In this document: piece after piece, positions 15,162 through 24,291 of the stretch
Numbering within the stretch: the first letter of the stretch is position 1
Layout of the letters: each line of letters opens with the position of its first letter
NCBI GenBank assembly: GCA_016193465.1
Contig: JACPSE010000140.1
Location: 1-49,202, forward strand
Origin: Deltaproteobacteria bacterium
Lineage (GTDB): Bacteria; Desulfobacterota; Binatia; UBA9968
Direction: 5' to 3'
DNA: 49,202 bases
Program-made: the position numbers and the translations under genes
The notes under the pieces: generated by a model
The model's input: only the letters and a program-made list of their open reading frames with translations
What the model was told of the DNA's origin: nothing
The model's database searches: none

Positions 15162-16640
15162 ATGATGGCTCGGGCAGAGGAGGTTGGAGTGCCTCAAGGG
15201 AAGATGGCCTATCGGGGCTTGCGCGATTGGCTCGAACAGGTGGCCAGGGCGGGCGAGCTGCTGCGCATTAACGGCGCCCATTGGGATAAGGAGATGGGAG
15301 CGATCACGCACATGCTGACGGAGAAGAGCAAAGGAAATGCGCCGGCCATTCTCTTCGACGAAGTTCCGGGTTATCCGAAAGGATTCAGAACCTTATACGG
15401 CCAGTTTTCCTCCATCAAGAGAGTTGCCCTGACCTTGGGCCTGCCGCTGGAATACGGGAGAAAAGTGGACATCGTGAAGGCCTATCACGAGCGCATGCAG
15501 AACATGACGCTGATCAAGCCCAGGACGGTTAAAACCGGCCCCATCTTTGATAACGTGCTCGAAGGCGATAAGGCGGATGTGCTCAAGTTTCCGGTCCCGA
15601 TCCATCACCAGTTGGATAAATCGCGATATGTCGGAACCGCGGACTTAGTAATCACCAAAGACCCTGACAGTGATTGGTACAATCTGGGCGCCTATCGCTG
15701 CCAGGTATATGACGGCAAGACCATCGGCTGTCAGATCACCGAAGGGAAGCATGGGAGGATCCACCGCGACAAATATTTTGAGCGCGGCCAGAGCATGAAG
15801 GTAGTGGTTGTATGCGGGCAGGACCCTCTGCTCTATATGCTTTCGGCAAGTCCTCTGCCGAAAGGAGTCTCGGAGTACGACTTTGCCGGCGGCCTCAGAG
15901 GCGAGCCAGTAGAGGTCGTCAAGGGTCCTTATACGGGGTTTCCGATTCCTGCGGACGCCGAGATCGCGATCGAAGGCGAGGTTGTGCCTGGTCATGTCCA
16001 GCCGGAGGGCCCCTTTGGCGAGTGGATGGGCTATTACTCTGATGACGTTGTCCCCCGTCCGTATATCGATGTCAAAACCGTTCTGTGCCGCGATAACCCC
16101 ATTCTTACCTGCGCGCCGCAGCACAAGCCCGTGGACGAGACCGGGCTGCTTAAGGGAATTGCGGGCGCGGCAGAGATCTGGAAGGCGCTGGAGGCGTGCG
16201 GCCTCCCGGATATCTTGGGCGTGTGGAATCATGAGGGAGGACCGGCCACGCGCTTCACAGCGATTCAGATCCGCCAGCGCTATCCGGGCCATGCGCGCAA
16301 TGTCCTTCACGTTGCCTCTTCCTGCGCGGCCGGGGCTTACAACGGCAAATGGACGGTCGTGGTGGACGACGATATCGACTGCTCGGACCTGGATCAGGTC
16401 CTTTGGGCTATGTGCACGCGTTTCGATCCGATCGCCGACATTGATATTATTCAGAAGGCGTGGTCCTCGGGGCGCGACCCGATGTTTCTACCGGGAAATT
16501 TCAACAACCGGATTCTCATCGATGCGTGCATTCCTTACGACCGGAAACTCAAGGGGAAGTTTCCTCCCGTTGTGGACGTCAGCCCAGAGCTGAGAGCGAA
16601 GCTCAAGGCCAAGTGGGGTAAGATTCTCGCCGCTTCTTAA
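15162..16640 (+). CDS. UbiD family (prenylated-FMN) decarboxylase, second copy
   Basis: 492 residues. AAGGAGG at 15153-15159 lies two bases from the first ATG (15162) and five from the next (15165), so translation probably starts at the second. N174 and R179 (NLGAYR) and E282 and E287 (EGPFGEW) reproduce the triad spacing of characterised UbiD enzymes. It is divergent from the copy at 10.8 kb (for example FGEWMGYY in place of FGEAPGYL), so the two probably act on different acids or as different steps. The 277 bases before it (14885-15161) contain no gene I can support. It is probably cotranscribed with the upstream Mo hydroxylase or driven from that gap. Confidence 0.9.
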   Translation: MMARAEEVGVPQGKMAYRGLRDWLEQVARAGELLRINGAHWDKEMGAITHMLTEKSKGNAPAILFDEVPGYPKGFRTLYGQFSSIKRVALTLGLPLEYGRKVDIVKAYHERMQNMTLIKPRTVKTGPIFDNVLEGDKADVLKFPVPIHHQLDKSRYVGTADLVITKDPDSDWYNLGAYRCQVYDGKTIGCQITEGKHGRIHRDKYFERGQSMKVVVVCGQDPLLYMLSASPLPKGVSEYDFAGGLRGEPVEVVKGPYTGFPIPADAEIAIEGEVVPGHVQPEGPFGEWMGYYSDDVVPRPYIDVKTVLCRDNPILTCAPQHKPVDETGLLKGIAGAAEIWKALEACGLPDILGVWNHEGGPATRFTAIQIRQRYPGHARNVLHVASSCAAGAYNGKWTVVVDDDIDCSDLDQVLWAMCTRFDPIADIDIIQKAWSSGRDPMFLPGNFNNRILIDACIPYDRKLKGKFPPVVDVSPELRAKLKAKWGKILAAS

Positions 16641-16741
16641 TCTCCATCAATAGCGGCCGCCGGAAACGGGGGCAGGGCCGTCGAGGCAGTTCTGGTGTCG
16701 CCGCCGGGCATTACTGCCGCTCTTCCAAATCCAGGCTCTTC

Positions 16742-17968
16742 TCAGCTCCCGTGCGCTTTCTTCGGTTCGCGCAGGAACAAGAGTATGACCATGCCCAGGA
16801 GGTAGGTGACAGAAATCACGCTGAAGGCGTGGCTGAAGCCGAAGCCTTCCATGATCCATCCTGTGAGCAAGGTCCAAAACGGCGCTGAGGCAAAGCCGAT
16901 GAAGTAATAGAGACTGAAAGCCGCGTCCAGGGTTTTTTCCTCAGCGACGTCGCTTAACAACGCCTGGGTCAGTGTTTGGCGTGACGTTACTACCGTGCCG
17001 TAAAGGACGAGATTAGCAAGCAGCCAAGGTGAGACCGTGGACTGCCAAGCGAGCCATAAGGTGGTAACCGCCGATAGGAAAAGAGAAACCTGAATGGTGT
17101 GAGACCGACTAAAGCGATCCGAAACCCACCCCCAGAAGATCGGCCCAACAAGTCCCCCGATCTGAAGCACTGTGAACAGAAAAGCTGCGTAGCCAACGTG
17201 GACATGAAGGTCATTGACAAAATGGGGGATGAGGTAAGTAACATTGATCCCCTGTCCTCGTCCCGCGGCGCCTGCCATCAAGACGAGAGAGACGACCAAA
17301 ATATTCCTGTTCTTCAAGCATTGCTTGTAGGCCTCCCATCCTTGGTAGGAAAGTCTCGATTTTTTTCCCTGCAAAGGGGCGTGACGCAGCTTGCCCCGCA
17401 AAAGGAAACAGGCGGTTCCCATCAAAACGCTGGGTATGCCGACAAGATAGAAAACCCCCCTCCAGCCCATGTACAGCAAAAGAATCCCGGCCAGTGTCGG
17501 CGCCAAAAGCGTTCCGAGGTTGCCCGCGATGCTGTGAATGGCCAGGGCCCGTCCCCTGGCGCCACCGTAGTACGACGCCAGCATGCTTGATCCTATGGGG
17601 TGCTGGGGGCTGGCGCCAAGCCCGCCGAGCAGCCGCGTGCCGAAGACGAAGCGATAACTCGGGGCCAATCCTGTGGCCACGACGGAGAGACCTAGTGTGA
17701 CGTTACCCAGGCCTAAGATATCGGCCCTTTTGATCCGCATCGCAATGAAACCGTAGGTGGCCTGGAGCAAATTGCTGACCATGTTATACGCGGCCGTGAG
17801 GAAACCGATCTCGATATAGCCAAAGCCCAACTCTTTCATCATGAAGGGATAGAGGACTCCGACCATGGACGACTGAAAATGGTTGAGGAGATGGGAGCCG
17901 CACACGATGCCAAAAACAGCTTTACGTTCAATGGGATTCTCTTTAGACGTGTCACCTGGACCGGTCAT
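16742..17968 (-). CDS. MFS transporter
   Basis: 408 residues with about 12 hydrophobic helices and a central cytoplasmic loop (residues 195-225) containing a basic cluster. The MFS loop-2/3 region reads ATYGFIAMRIKRADILG and the corresponding loop in the second half GWVSDRFSRS. The family moves small solutes by proton symport or antiport across the inner membrane. It is convergent with the second UbiD gene (101-base gap) and followed upstream on its own strand by the ene-reductase. Context suggests import of the acid degraded here or efflux of a product; substrate not readable from sequence. Confidence 0.82.
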   Translation of the reverse strand: MTGPGDTSKENPIERKAVFGIVCGSHLLNHFQSSMVGVLYPFMMKELGFGYIEIGFLTAAYNMVSNLLQATYGFIAMRIKRADILGLGNVTLGLSVVATGLAPSYRFVFGTRLLGGLGASPQHPIGSSMLASYYGGARGRALAIHSIAGNLGTLLAPTLAGILLLYMGWRGVFYLVGIPSVLMGTACFLLRGKLRHAPLQGKKSRLSYQGWEAYKQCLKNRNILVVSLVLMAGAAGRGQGINVTYLIPHFVNDLHVHVGYAAFLFTVLQIGGLVGPIFWGWVSDRFSRSHTIQVSLFLSAVTTLWLAWQSTVSPWLLANLVLYGTVVTSRQTLTQALLSDVAEEKTLDAAFSLYYFIGFASAPFWTLLTGWIMEGFGFSHAFSVISVTYLLGMVILLFLREPKKAHGS

Positions 17969-18125
17969 TTCTTGTTCCTATTCAACAAAAAAAATTTACT
18001 ATACACACTCGCGGCAAAACTTAAAAGGCCCGGCCGCGTTGGCAGCCAAAATTAAGGGTGATCTCTACGCCGCGCGTAGCTCGATGCTCCCGTGTATCCA
18101 GCCATTTCACGCATGCCCCGCTATC

Positions 18126-19313
18126 TTAGAGGCTGGCATTCTCTGGAAGCTCGGAAGGGCGCGCCGTCTGCGGCAGAAAAGGATCGGGAGCCGCCAGCTT
18201 CCCTTCCGGCCACCGGGAGCAGGTTACCTTTTCAAATCGGGAGTCCGCCTCGAGACACCAGTTGCAGGCCGTGCAGCGCACGATTTCTTTCTCTCGCCCT
18301 TGCCGCGCTTTTACGGGCCAGTCTGGATCGCAAAGGAGGGCGCGGCACAAGCCTATCAGATCGGCCCTGCCTTCCTTCAATATCTGTTCAGCCTGGTAGG
18401 GAGTCTTGATCTTCCCTGCGGCGACAACGGGCACATCAAATCCGCCGTCACGGACATACCGGCGGATTCCCTCAGCGACATAGACATGCGTCATGTCGGG
18501 AAACCACCACCAGGGACTCATACGATGGCCGCTGTAGCCGGACATCGGATCCGGAGGCATGTTTGGCTGTGGCGTCGCCGCGTCTTCGAATCTACTTCCC
18601 GCGGATACGCTGATGTAATCAACCCCAAGTCGGGCAAACCTTCTGGCGATCCGGGTACTTTGAAACAGCGTATTCCCATCGACGGTGAAGTCCTCGCCGT
18701 TTATTCTAATGCCAACAGGAAATTCATCACCTGCCACTTTGCGCACCGCTCGATAGACTTCTATGGGCAACCGCATTCTGTTCTCTAATTTTCCTCCGTA
18801 TTTGTCTGTCCTTTTATTGGAGCGAGAGAGAAATGAGGCCAGGGTATAAGCGTGCGCCATATGAATTTCAATAAAATCAAACCCGACAGACTTCGCGCGC
18901 TGGGCTGCTGCTGCGTGCTGCTCGACAATGATCGGCAGCTCCTCAGGCTTGAAATCCTCAACCTTTTGTCTCCAGCCGCTCCTGGCTATTTTTAAAAAGT
19001 GCATAATTTGAATGCCGATCTTTGGTTCCGGGTTTGCCTGGCGGATCGCGTCTACCAGGGCCCTTAATCCCTCGGTAAAGCGGTCATCGCTAATGCGGAG
19101 GTTATAGGAGCTTCTGGAAGGCAATATGACAGCCGCCTCCACGACAATAGAACCTACCCCGCCTTTTGCTTCCCGCTCATACCTTTGCTTGAGGAGATCC
19201 GTGACAAATCCGTCCTCCGTAGCTAGCCCGGAGACCATGGAAGTCCGCATGAGCCTGTTAGGCAATGCCACGCCTCTCATGGTTATGGCTGAAAAGATGT
19301 TTTCGTACGGCAT
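18126..19313 (-). CDS. NADH:flavin oxidoreductase / Old Yellow Enzyme family, with 4Fe-4S cysteines
   Basis: 395 residues. The N-terminal TIM barrel binds FMN. H151 and H154 (IHMAHAY) sit where OYE-like enzymes bind the substrate carbonyl, followed by SNKRTDKYGG.LENR. A C-terminal cysteine cluster (C347, C350, C353, C365) resembles the 4Fe-4S site of 2,4-dienoyl-CoA reductases and trimethylamine dehydrogenase, though spacing between the second and third Cys is two rather than three. The protein stops about 30 residues after the cluster, lacking the FAD/NAD(P)H domain of those enzymes, so it needs a separate electron donor. Likely role: reduction of an activated C=C bond in ring breakdown. Confidence 0.85.
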   Translation of the reverse strand: MPYENIFSAITMRGVALPNRLMRTSMVSGLATEDGFVTDLLKQRYEREAKGGVGSIVVEAAVILPSRSSYNLRISDDRFTEGLRALVDAIRQANPEPKIGIQIMHFLKIARSGWRQKVEDFKPEELPIIVEQHAAAAQRAKSVGFDFIEIHMAHAYTLASFLSRSNKRTDKYGGKLENRMRLPIEVYRAVRKVAGDEFPVGIRINGEDFTVDGNTLFQSTRIARRFARLGVDYISVSAGSRFEDAATPQPNMPPDPMSGYSGHRMSPWWWFPDMTHVYVAEGIRRYVRDGGFDVPVVAAGKIKTPYQAEQILKEGRADLIGLCRALLCDPDWPVKARQGREKEIVRCTACNWCLEADSRFEKVTCSRWPEGKLAAPDPFLPQTARPSELPENASL

Positions 19314-19636
19314 CGTTTTTTCCTCTTTGAAAACTGGATTATCCCAAGGCCGTGTAAATGTCTATCTCTGTCTTTAAATTTTTGGTGCTGCGGCTGAATT
19401 TCGGCGCTTTTCCTGGATTTGGAAAACCAGCAGGGGCGTGGTCAAGTTTTATGCCAGAGAGGTTGATATTTGTCGTTGTCCAGAGTATGGAATAGTAGTT
19501 GCGTCCGCAGGTGGCGGTACTCTGTTTCGAATCCCACGACTATACCCTAGGCTCTTCAAGGCGGGCCAGGATTGCTTAGGAGCGAGCTCTACGTTGCCAG
19601 TGTCCGTAACTATTATTTGCCACCGAGGGGATCCCT
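19314..19636. other. Divergent intergenic region
   Basis: 323 bases between the divergent ene-reductase and the second Mo hydroxylase operon. It should hold the promoters for both. No convincing -35/-10 pair, operator palindrome or RNA gene was found. A tRNA-like TTCGAATC at 19525-19532 lacks pairing arms. Confidence 0.5.
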
Positions 19637-21913
19637 ATGTCTGACTACTACGCGGTAGGAAAGTCTGTGTCCCGTGTTGATGCCACGGCCAAAGTGACTG
19701 GTGAAGCTGTTTACACGGCTGACGTTATGCTGCCCGGAATGCTTTACGGCATGGCCAAGCGCTCCCCCTATGCGCATGCCCGCATCGTGCGCATTGACAG
19801 CCGCAAGGCTGAAGCTCTCCCCGGTGTCAGGGCGGTGATCACAGCCGAGAACGTGCCCGGTGTCTTGCTGGGGTTAAAGCTCCAGGATGTGCCAATTTTA
19901 GCCCGCAACGAGGCGCGGTTTGCCGGGGAGAAAGTGGCCGCGGTCGCCGCCGTCGACGAAGAGACCGCGCGTGAGGCGATAAACCTGATCGAGGTGGAGT
20001 ATGAGGAGCTGCCGGCCATTACGGATGTGGAAGAGGCGATGAAGGACGGCGCGCCCCTTGTCCACGACAACCTTCACACCTATGCGGGACTTCCGGCTCC
20101 TGTGAAGCACACAAACATTTTTTTTCACGAGACATTCTCTAAGGGAGACACGGCTCAGGGTTTTGCCCAGGCCGATCTGGTTTTCGAGCAAACCTTCACA
20201 ACTCCGATCGTGCACCAGGGATACATGGAGCCGCACGCGGCGCTGGTTGATATCGCCCCTGACGGCGGCGTGACCGTGTGGAGCTCCGTCAAGGTGCCGT
20301 TTCGGGTGCGCGCCATTATGGCGGAAATTATCGGCCTGCCGATTACCCGGGTGAGGGTGATCCCCGGCTTCGTGGGCGGGGATTTCGGCGGCAAGGGCAT
20401 GGTCCTTGACGAGCCCCTGTGCTACTACCTGGCGCGCAAATCTGGGCGTCCGGTTAAAATGGTCATGTCCCGGCAGGAGGAGTTTCTGGCTGCCAGTCCA
20501 CGGCACGCCAGCATCATTCGGCTCAAAGCGGGTGTCAGCAAGTCGGCAGAGCTTGTGGCATGGGAAGCGAATGCCGTCTTCGACTCGGGAGCCTACGCAG
20601 GTTATAAACCCGGTGTGGGGCTGGGGGGCACAAAGAAGCTGGCCGGCGCTTACCGCGTTCCCCACGTGCGCATTGACGGCTACTACGTCTACACCCACAC
20701 GGTTCCCTGCGGGCACTGCCGCGCACCGGGGGATCCTCAGGCCTCTTTTGCGGTGGAATCTTTCATAGACATGATTGCGTCCCGTCTAAAGCTTGATCCC
20801 TTCTGCTTTCGCTGGTTAAACGCGCTGGAAGAGGGGGATCTCTCGCCGACTGGAGAGCCCTGGAAAGCCATTAACCTGAAAGAGACCATGACCGCCGCCG
20901 TCAACGCGAGCGGCTGGGGCAAGCCCAAGCCGCGCAAGCACTACGGTATCGGGATTGCCTGCGCGGAGAGACCTACAGGCACAGGGGAATCGAGTGCCGT
21001 GGTCATCGTGAGCGGAGACGGTAGCGTAAATCTAATCACGGGATCATCAGATCCTGGAACAGGCTCCCGGACGATCCTCTGTCAGATCGTGGCCGAGGCG
21101 CTAAAGGTTCCCATGGACCGGATCACCATCAATCTGGTGGACACGGATTCGGCTCCCTATGATCAGGGTGCCGGAGGGGGGAGAACGACTTTTGTTGCCG
21201 GGCTCTCCGCATACCGCGCCGCCCTCGAGGTGAGAAAGCAGCTCGTTGCGAGCGCCGCCAAGCTTTTGAAATGTCCGCAGGAGCAGGCGCAGGATCTCAT
21301 CGAAGCCAGAGATGGTTTCCTATTCGTAAAATCGGATCCTAATAAAAAAATCTCCTACAGTCAGGCCGTGCGCGCGGCCGGCAAGTCTCAGCTTATCGGC
21401 GAGGAGACCTTTTCCTGCAAGGAGATGGATGACACCTGCTTTGCCACCCACATTGCCGAGGTGCAAGTGGACGCGGAGAGGGGAGTCGTTGAGGTGCTGC
21501 GCATCACCGCCGCCCACGACATCGGTTTTGCCATCAACCCGGCGGCGGCCGAGGGGCAGATCGAAGGCGGAATCGTGCAAGGGGTCGGCTTTGCGCTCTT
21601 GGAGGAGATGCAGCGTGCTGAGGGGAAGGTGGCAAACCCCACTCTGACCGATTACAAGCTGTGCACTTCCCTGGACGCGCCCGAAATTGTCACGCTGCTG
21701 GTCGAGGGGGCGCCCGGGGCCGGTCCCTTCCATGCGAAGGCGATCGGCGAGATCCCCACCTGCCCCATCGCTCCTGCGGTAGCCAACGCTATCTTCGACG
21801 CGGTTGGGGTGCGGATTACCGAGCTGCCGATCACCGGGGAAAAGATCGTGAAGGCCTTGAAAGAATCAGGCGCCTCTCGGCCGGTACCCGTGGCCGTGGG
21901 AAAGGAGCGCTGA
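19637..21913 (+). CDS. Molybdenum hydroxylase large subunit (xanthine dehydrogenase/CoxL family)
   Basis: 758 residues. First gene of a complete three-subunit operon in the order large, FAD, FeS. Motifs are GFVGGDFGGK (about residue 250), CRAPGDPQ in place of the usual FRGxG loop, and AKAIGEIP with E705 as the catalytic glutamate. The loop difference from the stand-alone copy at 12.6 kb (GAFRGFG) points to a different substrate. Such enzymes hydroxylate heterocycles, aldehydes or CO, or reductively dehydroxylate hydroxybenzoyl-CoA; the CoxL AYRCSFR motif is absent, so CO is excluded. The FAD subunit starts one base after the stop. Confidence 0.9.
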   Translation: MSDYYAVGKSVSRVDATAKVTGEAVYTADVMLPGMLYGMAKRSPYAHARIVRIDSRKAEALPGVRAVITAENVPGVLLGLKLQDVPILARNEARFAGEKVAAVAAVDEETAREAINLIEVEYEELPAITDVEEAMKDGAPLVHDNLHTYAGLPAPVKHTNIFFHETFSKGDTAQGFAQADLVFEQTFTTPIVHQGYMEPHAALVDIAPDGGVTVWSSVKVPFRVRAIMAEIIGLPITRVRVIPGFVGGDFGGKGMVLDEPLCYYLARKSGRPVKMVMSRQEEFLAASPRHASIIRLKAGVSKSAELVAWEANAVFDSGAYAGYKPGVGLGGTKKLAGAYRVPHVRIDGYYVYTHTVPCGHCRAPGDPQASFAVESFIDMIASRLKLDPFCFRWLNALEEGDLSPTGEPWKAINLKETMTAAVNASGWGKPKPRKHYGIGIACAERPTGTGESSAVVIVSGDGSVNLITGSSDPGTGSRTILCQIVAEALKVPMDRITINLVDTDSAPYDQGAGGGRTTFVAGLSAYRAALEVRKQLVASAAKLLKCPQEQAQDLIEARDGFLFVKSDPNKKISYSQAVRAAGKSQLIGEETFSCKEMDDTCFATHIAEVQVDAERGVVEVLRITAAHDIGFAINPAAAEGQIEGGIVQGVGFALLEEMQRAEGKVANPTLTDYKLCTSLDAPEIVTLLVEGAPGAGPFHAKAIGEIPTCPIAPAVANAIFDAVGVRITELPITGEKIVKALKESGASRPVPVAVGKER

Positions 21914-21914
21914 C

Positions 21915-22805
21915 ATGGGATTTGAGCTGTTACAGCCTCGAAGCCTCGCGGAGGCCCTGGAGATGAAAAAGAGCTACGGAGAGGAAGCCAAGGTCCTGGC
22001 TGGCGGGACCGATTTTCTGGTCCTCTTGAAAGATCAAAAACTGAAAGCCGAAGTCGTCATGAGCCTACGCGGGATCCGCGAGCTGAATTTTATCCGGCAC
22101 GAGGAGGGAAAAGGTGTCACGCTGGGCGCTCTTGCCACGCATGGGGCTGTTGCCGCCTCTGCGATCATCCGCCAGCGCTTTCCGGACCTGGCCGAGGCCT
22201 GCGCGCAGGTGGGCGCGGTACAGGTTCAGAACCTTGGGACGGTGGGGGGGAATTTGTGCAATGCCTCCCCGGCGGCCGACGCCGCTCCCCCTTTGCTGCT
22301 CATGGATGCGTCCCTCATCCTCGCCAGTGCCCGAGGAGAAAGAAGAATCTCCATCCACGATTTTTTCCAGGGACCGCGGCGGACCGTTCTCCAGGCCGAT
22401 GAAATCCTAAAAGAGATTTTTATACCGCAAATCCCGGGTCGCCGGGGCGCGACCTATCTCAAGCTGGGGCGGCGCAAGGCCATGGAGATCGCCATCGTCG
22501 GAATCGGTGTCGCTATTCACCTGAACGGTTCCGATCAGGTTGTCTCCGATTGCCGGATCGCCCTGGGCTCGGTCGCGCCCACTCCTCTGCGGGCCCGCCA
22601 CGGGGAAGAGATCCTCAGGAATCAGGAGATCAGAGATGAACTGATCGAAGAGGCTGCCGAAGTGGCCGCGGAAGAGGCTTCTCCCATTTCGGACGTGCGC
22701 GCCAGCCGGGAGTACCGGCTGGACATGATCCGGGTACTCTGCCGCCGGGCAATCCCTGCGGCGCTTGCTAGCGCGCGGGGCAACAAAGTGGAGGGTTTGT
22801 CGTGA
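21915..22805 (+). CDS. Molybdenum hydroxylase FAD-binding subunit (CoxM/XdhB type)
   Basis: 296 residues, normal length. The two FAD pyrophosphate-binding loops are present: AGGTDFLVLL near residues 29-38 and TVGGNLCNASPAADAAP near residues 110-126. The C-terminal CO-dehydrogenase flavoprotein domain follows. It passes electrons from the FeS subunit to the external acceptor. Its ATG lies one base after the large-subunit stop and its TGA overlaps the GTG start of the FeS subunit by four bases, so the three are translated as a unit. Confidence 0.93.
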   Translation: MGFELLQPRSLAEALEMKKSYGEEAKVLAGGTDFLVLLKDQKLKAEVVMSLRGIRELNFIRHEEGKGVTLGALATHGAVAASAIIRQRFPDLAEACAQVGAVQVQNLGTVGGNLCNASPAADAAPPLLLMDASLILASARGERRISIHDFFQGPRRTVLQADEILKEIFIPQIPGRRGATYLKLGRRKAMEIAIVGIGVAIHLNGSDQVVSDCRIALGSVAPTPLRARHGEEILRNQEIRDELIEEAAEVAAEEASPISDVRASREYRLDMIRVLCRRAIPAALASARGNKVEGLS

Positions 22806-23272
22806 AGATTCCAGTGACGCTCAAAGTAAATGGTGAGACCTACGACCTCGTGATCGCTCCCTACCGCACCCTCCTCGATGTGCTGCGGGAAGAGCTTCAA
22901 CTTACGGGCAGCAAGAAGGGATGCGACGTAGGAGACTGTGGCGCCTGCACGGTCCTGCTGGATGGCAAGCCAGTAAACGCTTGCCTCGTCCTGGCCGCCA
23001 CGGTCCAGGATTCCGATATCTTAACGATCGAGGGACTGGCTCAAAACGGCAAACTGCACCCGCTGCAGGAGGCCTTTATCAAGGAAGGGGCCGTACAGTG
23101 CGGTTTTTGTATTCCCGGAATTCTCATGTCCCTGAAGGCGCTGCTGGACGAAAACCCGTCCCCGACCGGGGAGGAAGTCAAGGCGGCCATGGCGGGAAAT
23201 CTCTGCCGCTGTACAGGCTACTCCAAGATGTTCAAGGCGGTCGAATCAGCCACCAGCGGCTTAGGCCGGTAA
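22802..23272 (+). CDS. Molybdenum hydroxylase 2Fe-2S subunit (CoxS/XdhC type)
   Basis: 156 residues starting at GTG, overlapping the previous stop (GTGA). The plant-type ferredoxin domain holds the first cluster (C41, C46, C49, C61) and the helical domain the second (C100, C103, C135, C137 in QCGFC and CRCTGY). It carries electrons from the molybdenum centre to FAD. A hairpin of about 11 pairs (23253-23263 with 23276-23287, one bulge) spans the stop codon but lacks a T-tract. No maturation gene (XdhC/CoxF type) follows. Confidence 0.94.
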   Translation: MKIPVTLKVNGETYDLVIAPYRTLLDVLREELQLTGSKKGCDVGDCGACTVLLDGKPVNACLVLAATVQDSDILTIEGLAQNGKLHPLQEAFIKEGAVQCGFCIPGILMSLKALLDENPSPTGEEVKAAMAGNLCRCTGYSKMFKAVESATSGLGR

Positions 23273-23421
23273 AGATAAGGCCGCTGGCGATCACGATGCC
23301 GACAGTCTCTTTTTCTACCTCAGGATAAAACTGGCCAATCTCGCCCTGGATTTCTAAGGTCTTTGCTATGGGGTGACGACACGGCAGTAGTGTTTGATGT
23401 TGTGCCGGCCAACGCCGTAGC

Positions 23422-24261
23422 TCACGGGTGCCCGCTTGCGGGCGTCCCCTGTAGCGTCGGATTAACTCTACTTCCCACTTCGGTGATCCATCGCGCGATC
23501 TCGTCGCGCGATCCGGAAGGTGCATTGAGGTGACTCGAATCCGGCTCGTACAACTTAGTGAGCGAGTTGCTGGGAAGAGCGCTGAACATCGACTCTTTGA
23601 CTTTGCGCAAACCCGGATAGTCTCCCTTCGGTCCAATATAAAGGACTGGAACTCTCGGGCTCATGGTTTTCACCGCCATCGTTTGGTTCATGGCGCCATC
23701 GGGATCGAACCAGCTGAAGTAAATGGCCGGCGTTGTGGTTACCGGAGTTATGCCTTTGGTGCCCTCGTAATCATAAAATTTTGTCTTCTCATCGCCTTTC
23801 CCCTCGGCGATAAGCTTGCGCGCCAGTGCCACCGACTCCCCAAGTTTTTCCCGGAAGGTGGAGTTCCCAACGTCCCCGCCCGGCGCAATTGCGGTAACAC
23901 CATCAACTACGTACTTGCCGCCAAAATAGAGTGCGAACAGCCCTCCTTGGCTGTGCCCAGCGACAAACAGCTTCTTTGCCCCTTTGCTCCGTAGGATCCC
24001 AAGCGCGGATTCGACCTCCTTTTCCGCAACGCTCACGTTCACGTCATAAACGCGCCGCCCAGACCAAGGCATTTCCAGATTGGCGACGAGGTACCCTTTC
24101 TCTTCGAGCGAAGATGCCAGACTCGAGACATACCTCGTAGGCGAGCCTCCCTTGCCATGCATGATCACGATGCCGATTCCTGGCGCTGGCGTTTGAGCGG
24201 CTGATGAATGAGATATCCCTGCGGCAATGACGGCTAGAGCCAGAGTGATGCAGATACGCAT
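23422..24261 (-). CDS. Secreted alpha/beta hydrolase
   Basis: 279 residues. A signal peptide (residues 1-22, ending SSAAQ) targets it to the periplasm. The nucleophile elbow is GHSQGG with S104; the oxyanion region is MHGKGGS; a late histidine in SSHLNAP (about residue 250) probably completes the triad. It belongs to the broad serine-hydrolase fold; ester, lipid or peptide substrates are all possible. The ATG directly abuts a doubled 9-bp repeat at the end of the transposase remnant, with no ribosome-binding sequence, so the native start region may have been displaced. Its 3' end (ending GTPASGHP) overlaps a small GC-rich palindrome near 23427-23447. Confidence 0.72.
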   Translation of the reverse strand: MRICITLALAVIAAGISHSSAAQTPAPGIGIVIMHGKGGSPTRYVSSLASSLEEKGYLVANLEMPWSGRRVYDVNVSVAEKEVESALGILRSKGAKKLFVAGHSQGGLFALYFGGKYVVDGVTAIAPGGDVGNSTFREKLGESVALARKLIAEGKGDEKTKFYDYEGTKGITPVTTTPAIYFSWFDPDGAMNQTMAVKTMSPRVPVLYIGPKGDYPGLRKVKESMFSALPSNSLTKLYEPDSSHLNAPSGSRDEIARWITEVGSRVNPTLQGTPASGHP

Positions 24262-24262
24262 A

Positions 24263-24289
24263 GTGTAATTGGTGTAATTGGGGTCAGAC
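24263..24289. repeat. Doubled 9-bp repeat at one end of the transposase remnant
   Basis: gtgtaattg occurs twice in tandem (24263-24271, 24272-24280) and is followed by gggtcagac. An aattggggtcaga-type sequence is often seen at the ends of REP-associated transposase genes (from general familiarity, not checked), which fits the adjacent gene. Confidence 0.55.
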
Positions 24290-24291
24290 TT

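Noticed and set aside
14845-15165. 106-codon open frame in the gap before the second UbiD gene
   Set aside because: Overlaps the Mo hydroxylase end in another frame, lacks a ribosome-binding sequence and any motif.
17883-18788. Plus-strand open frame over the ene-reductase 3' half and the gap
   Set aside because: No recognisable domain; overlaps the convincing minus-strand reductase.
19500-19560. tRNA-like T-loop (TTCGAATC at 19525-19532)
   Set aside because: The flanking bases do not form a T-stem, and no acceptor or anticodon arm can be drawn.
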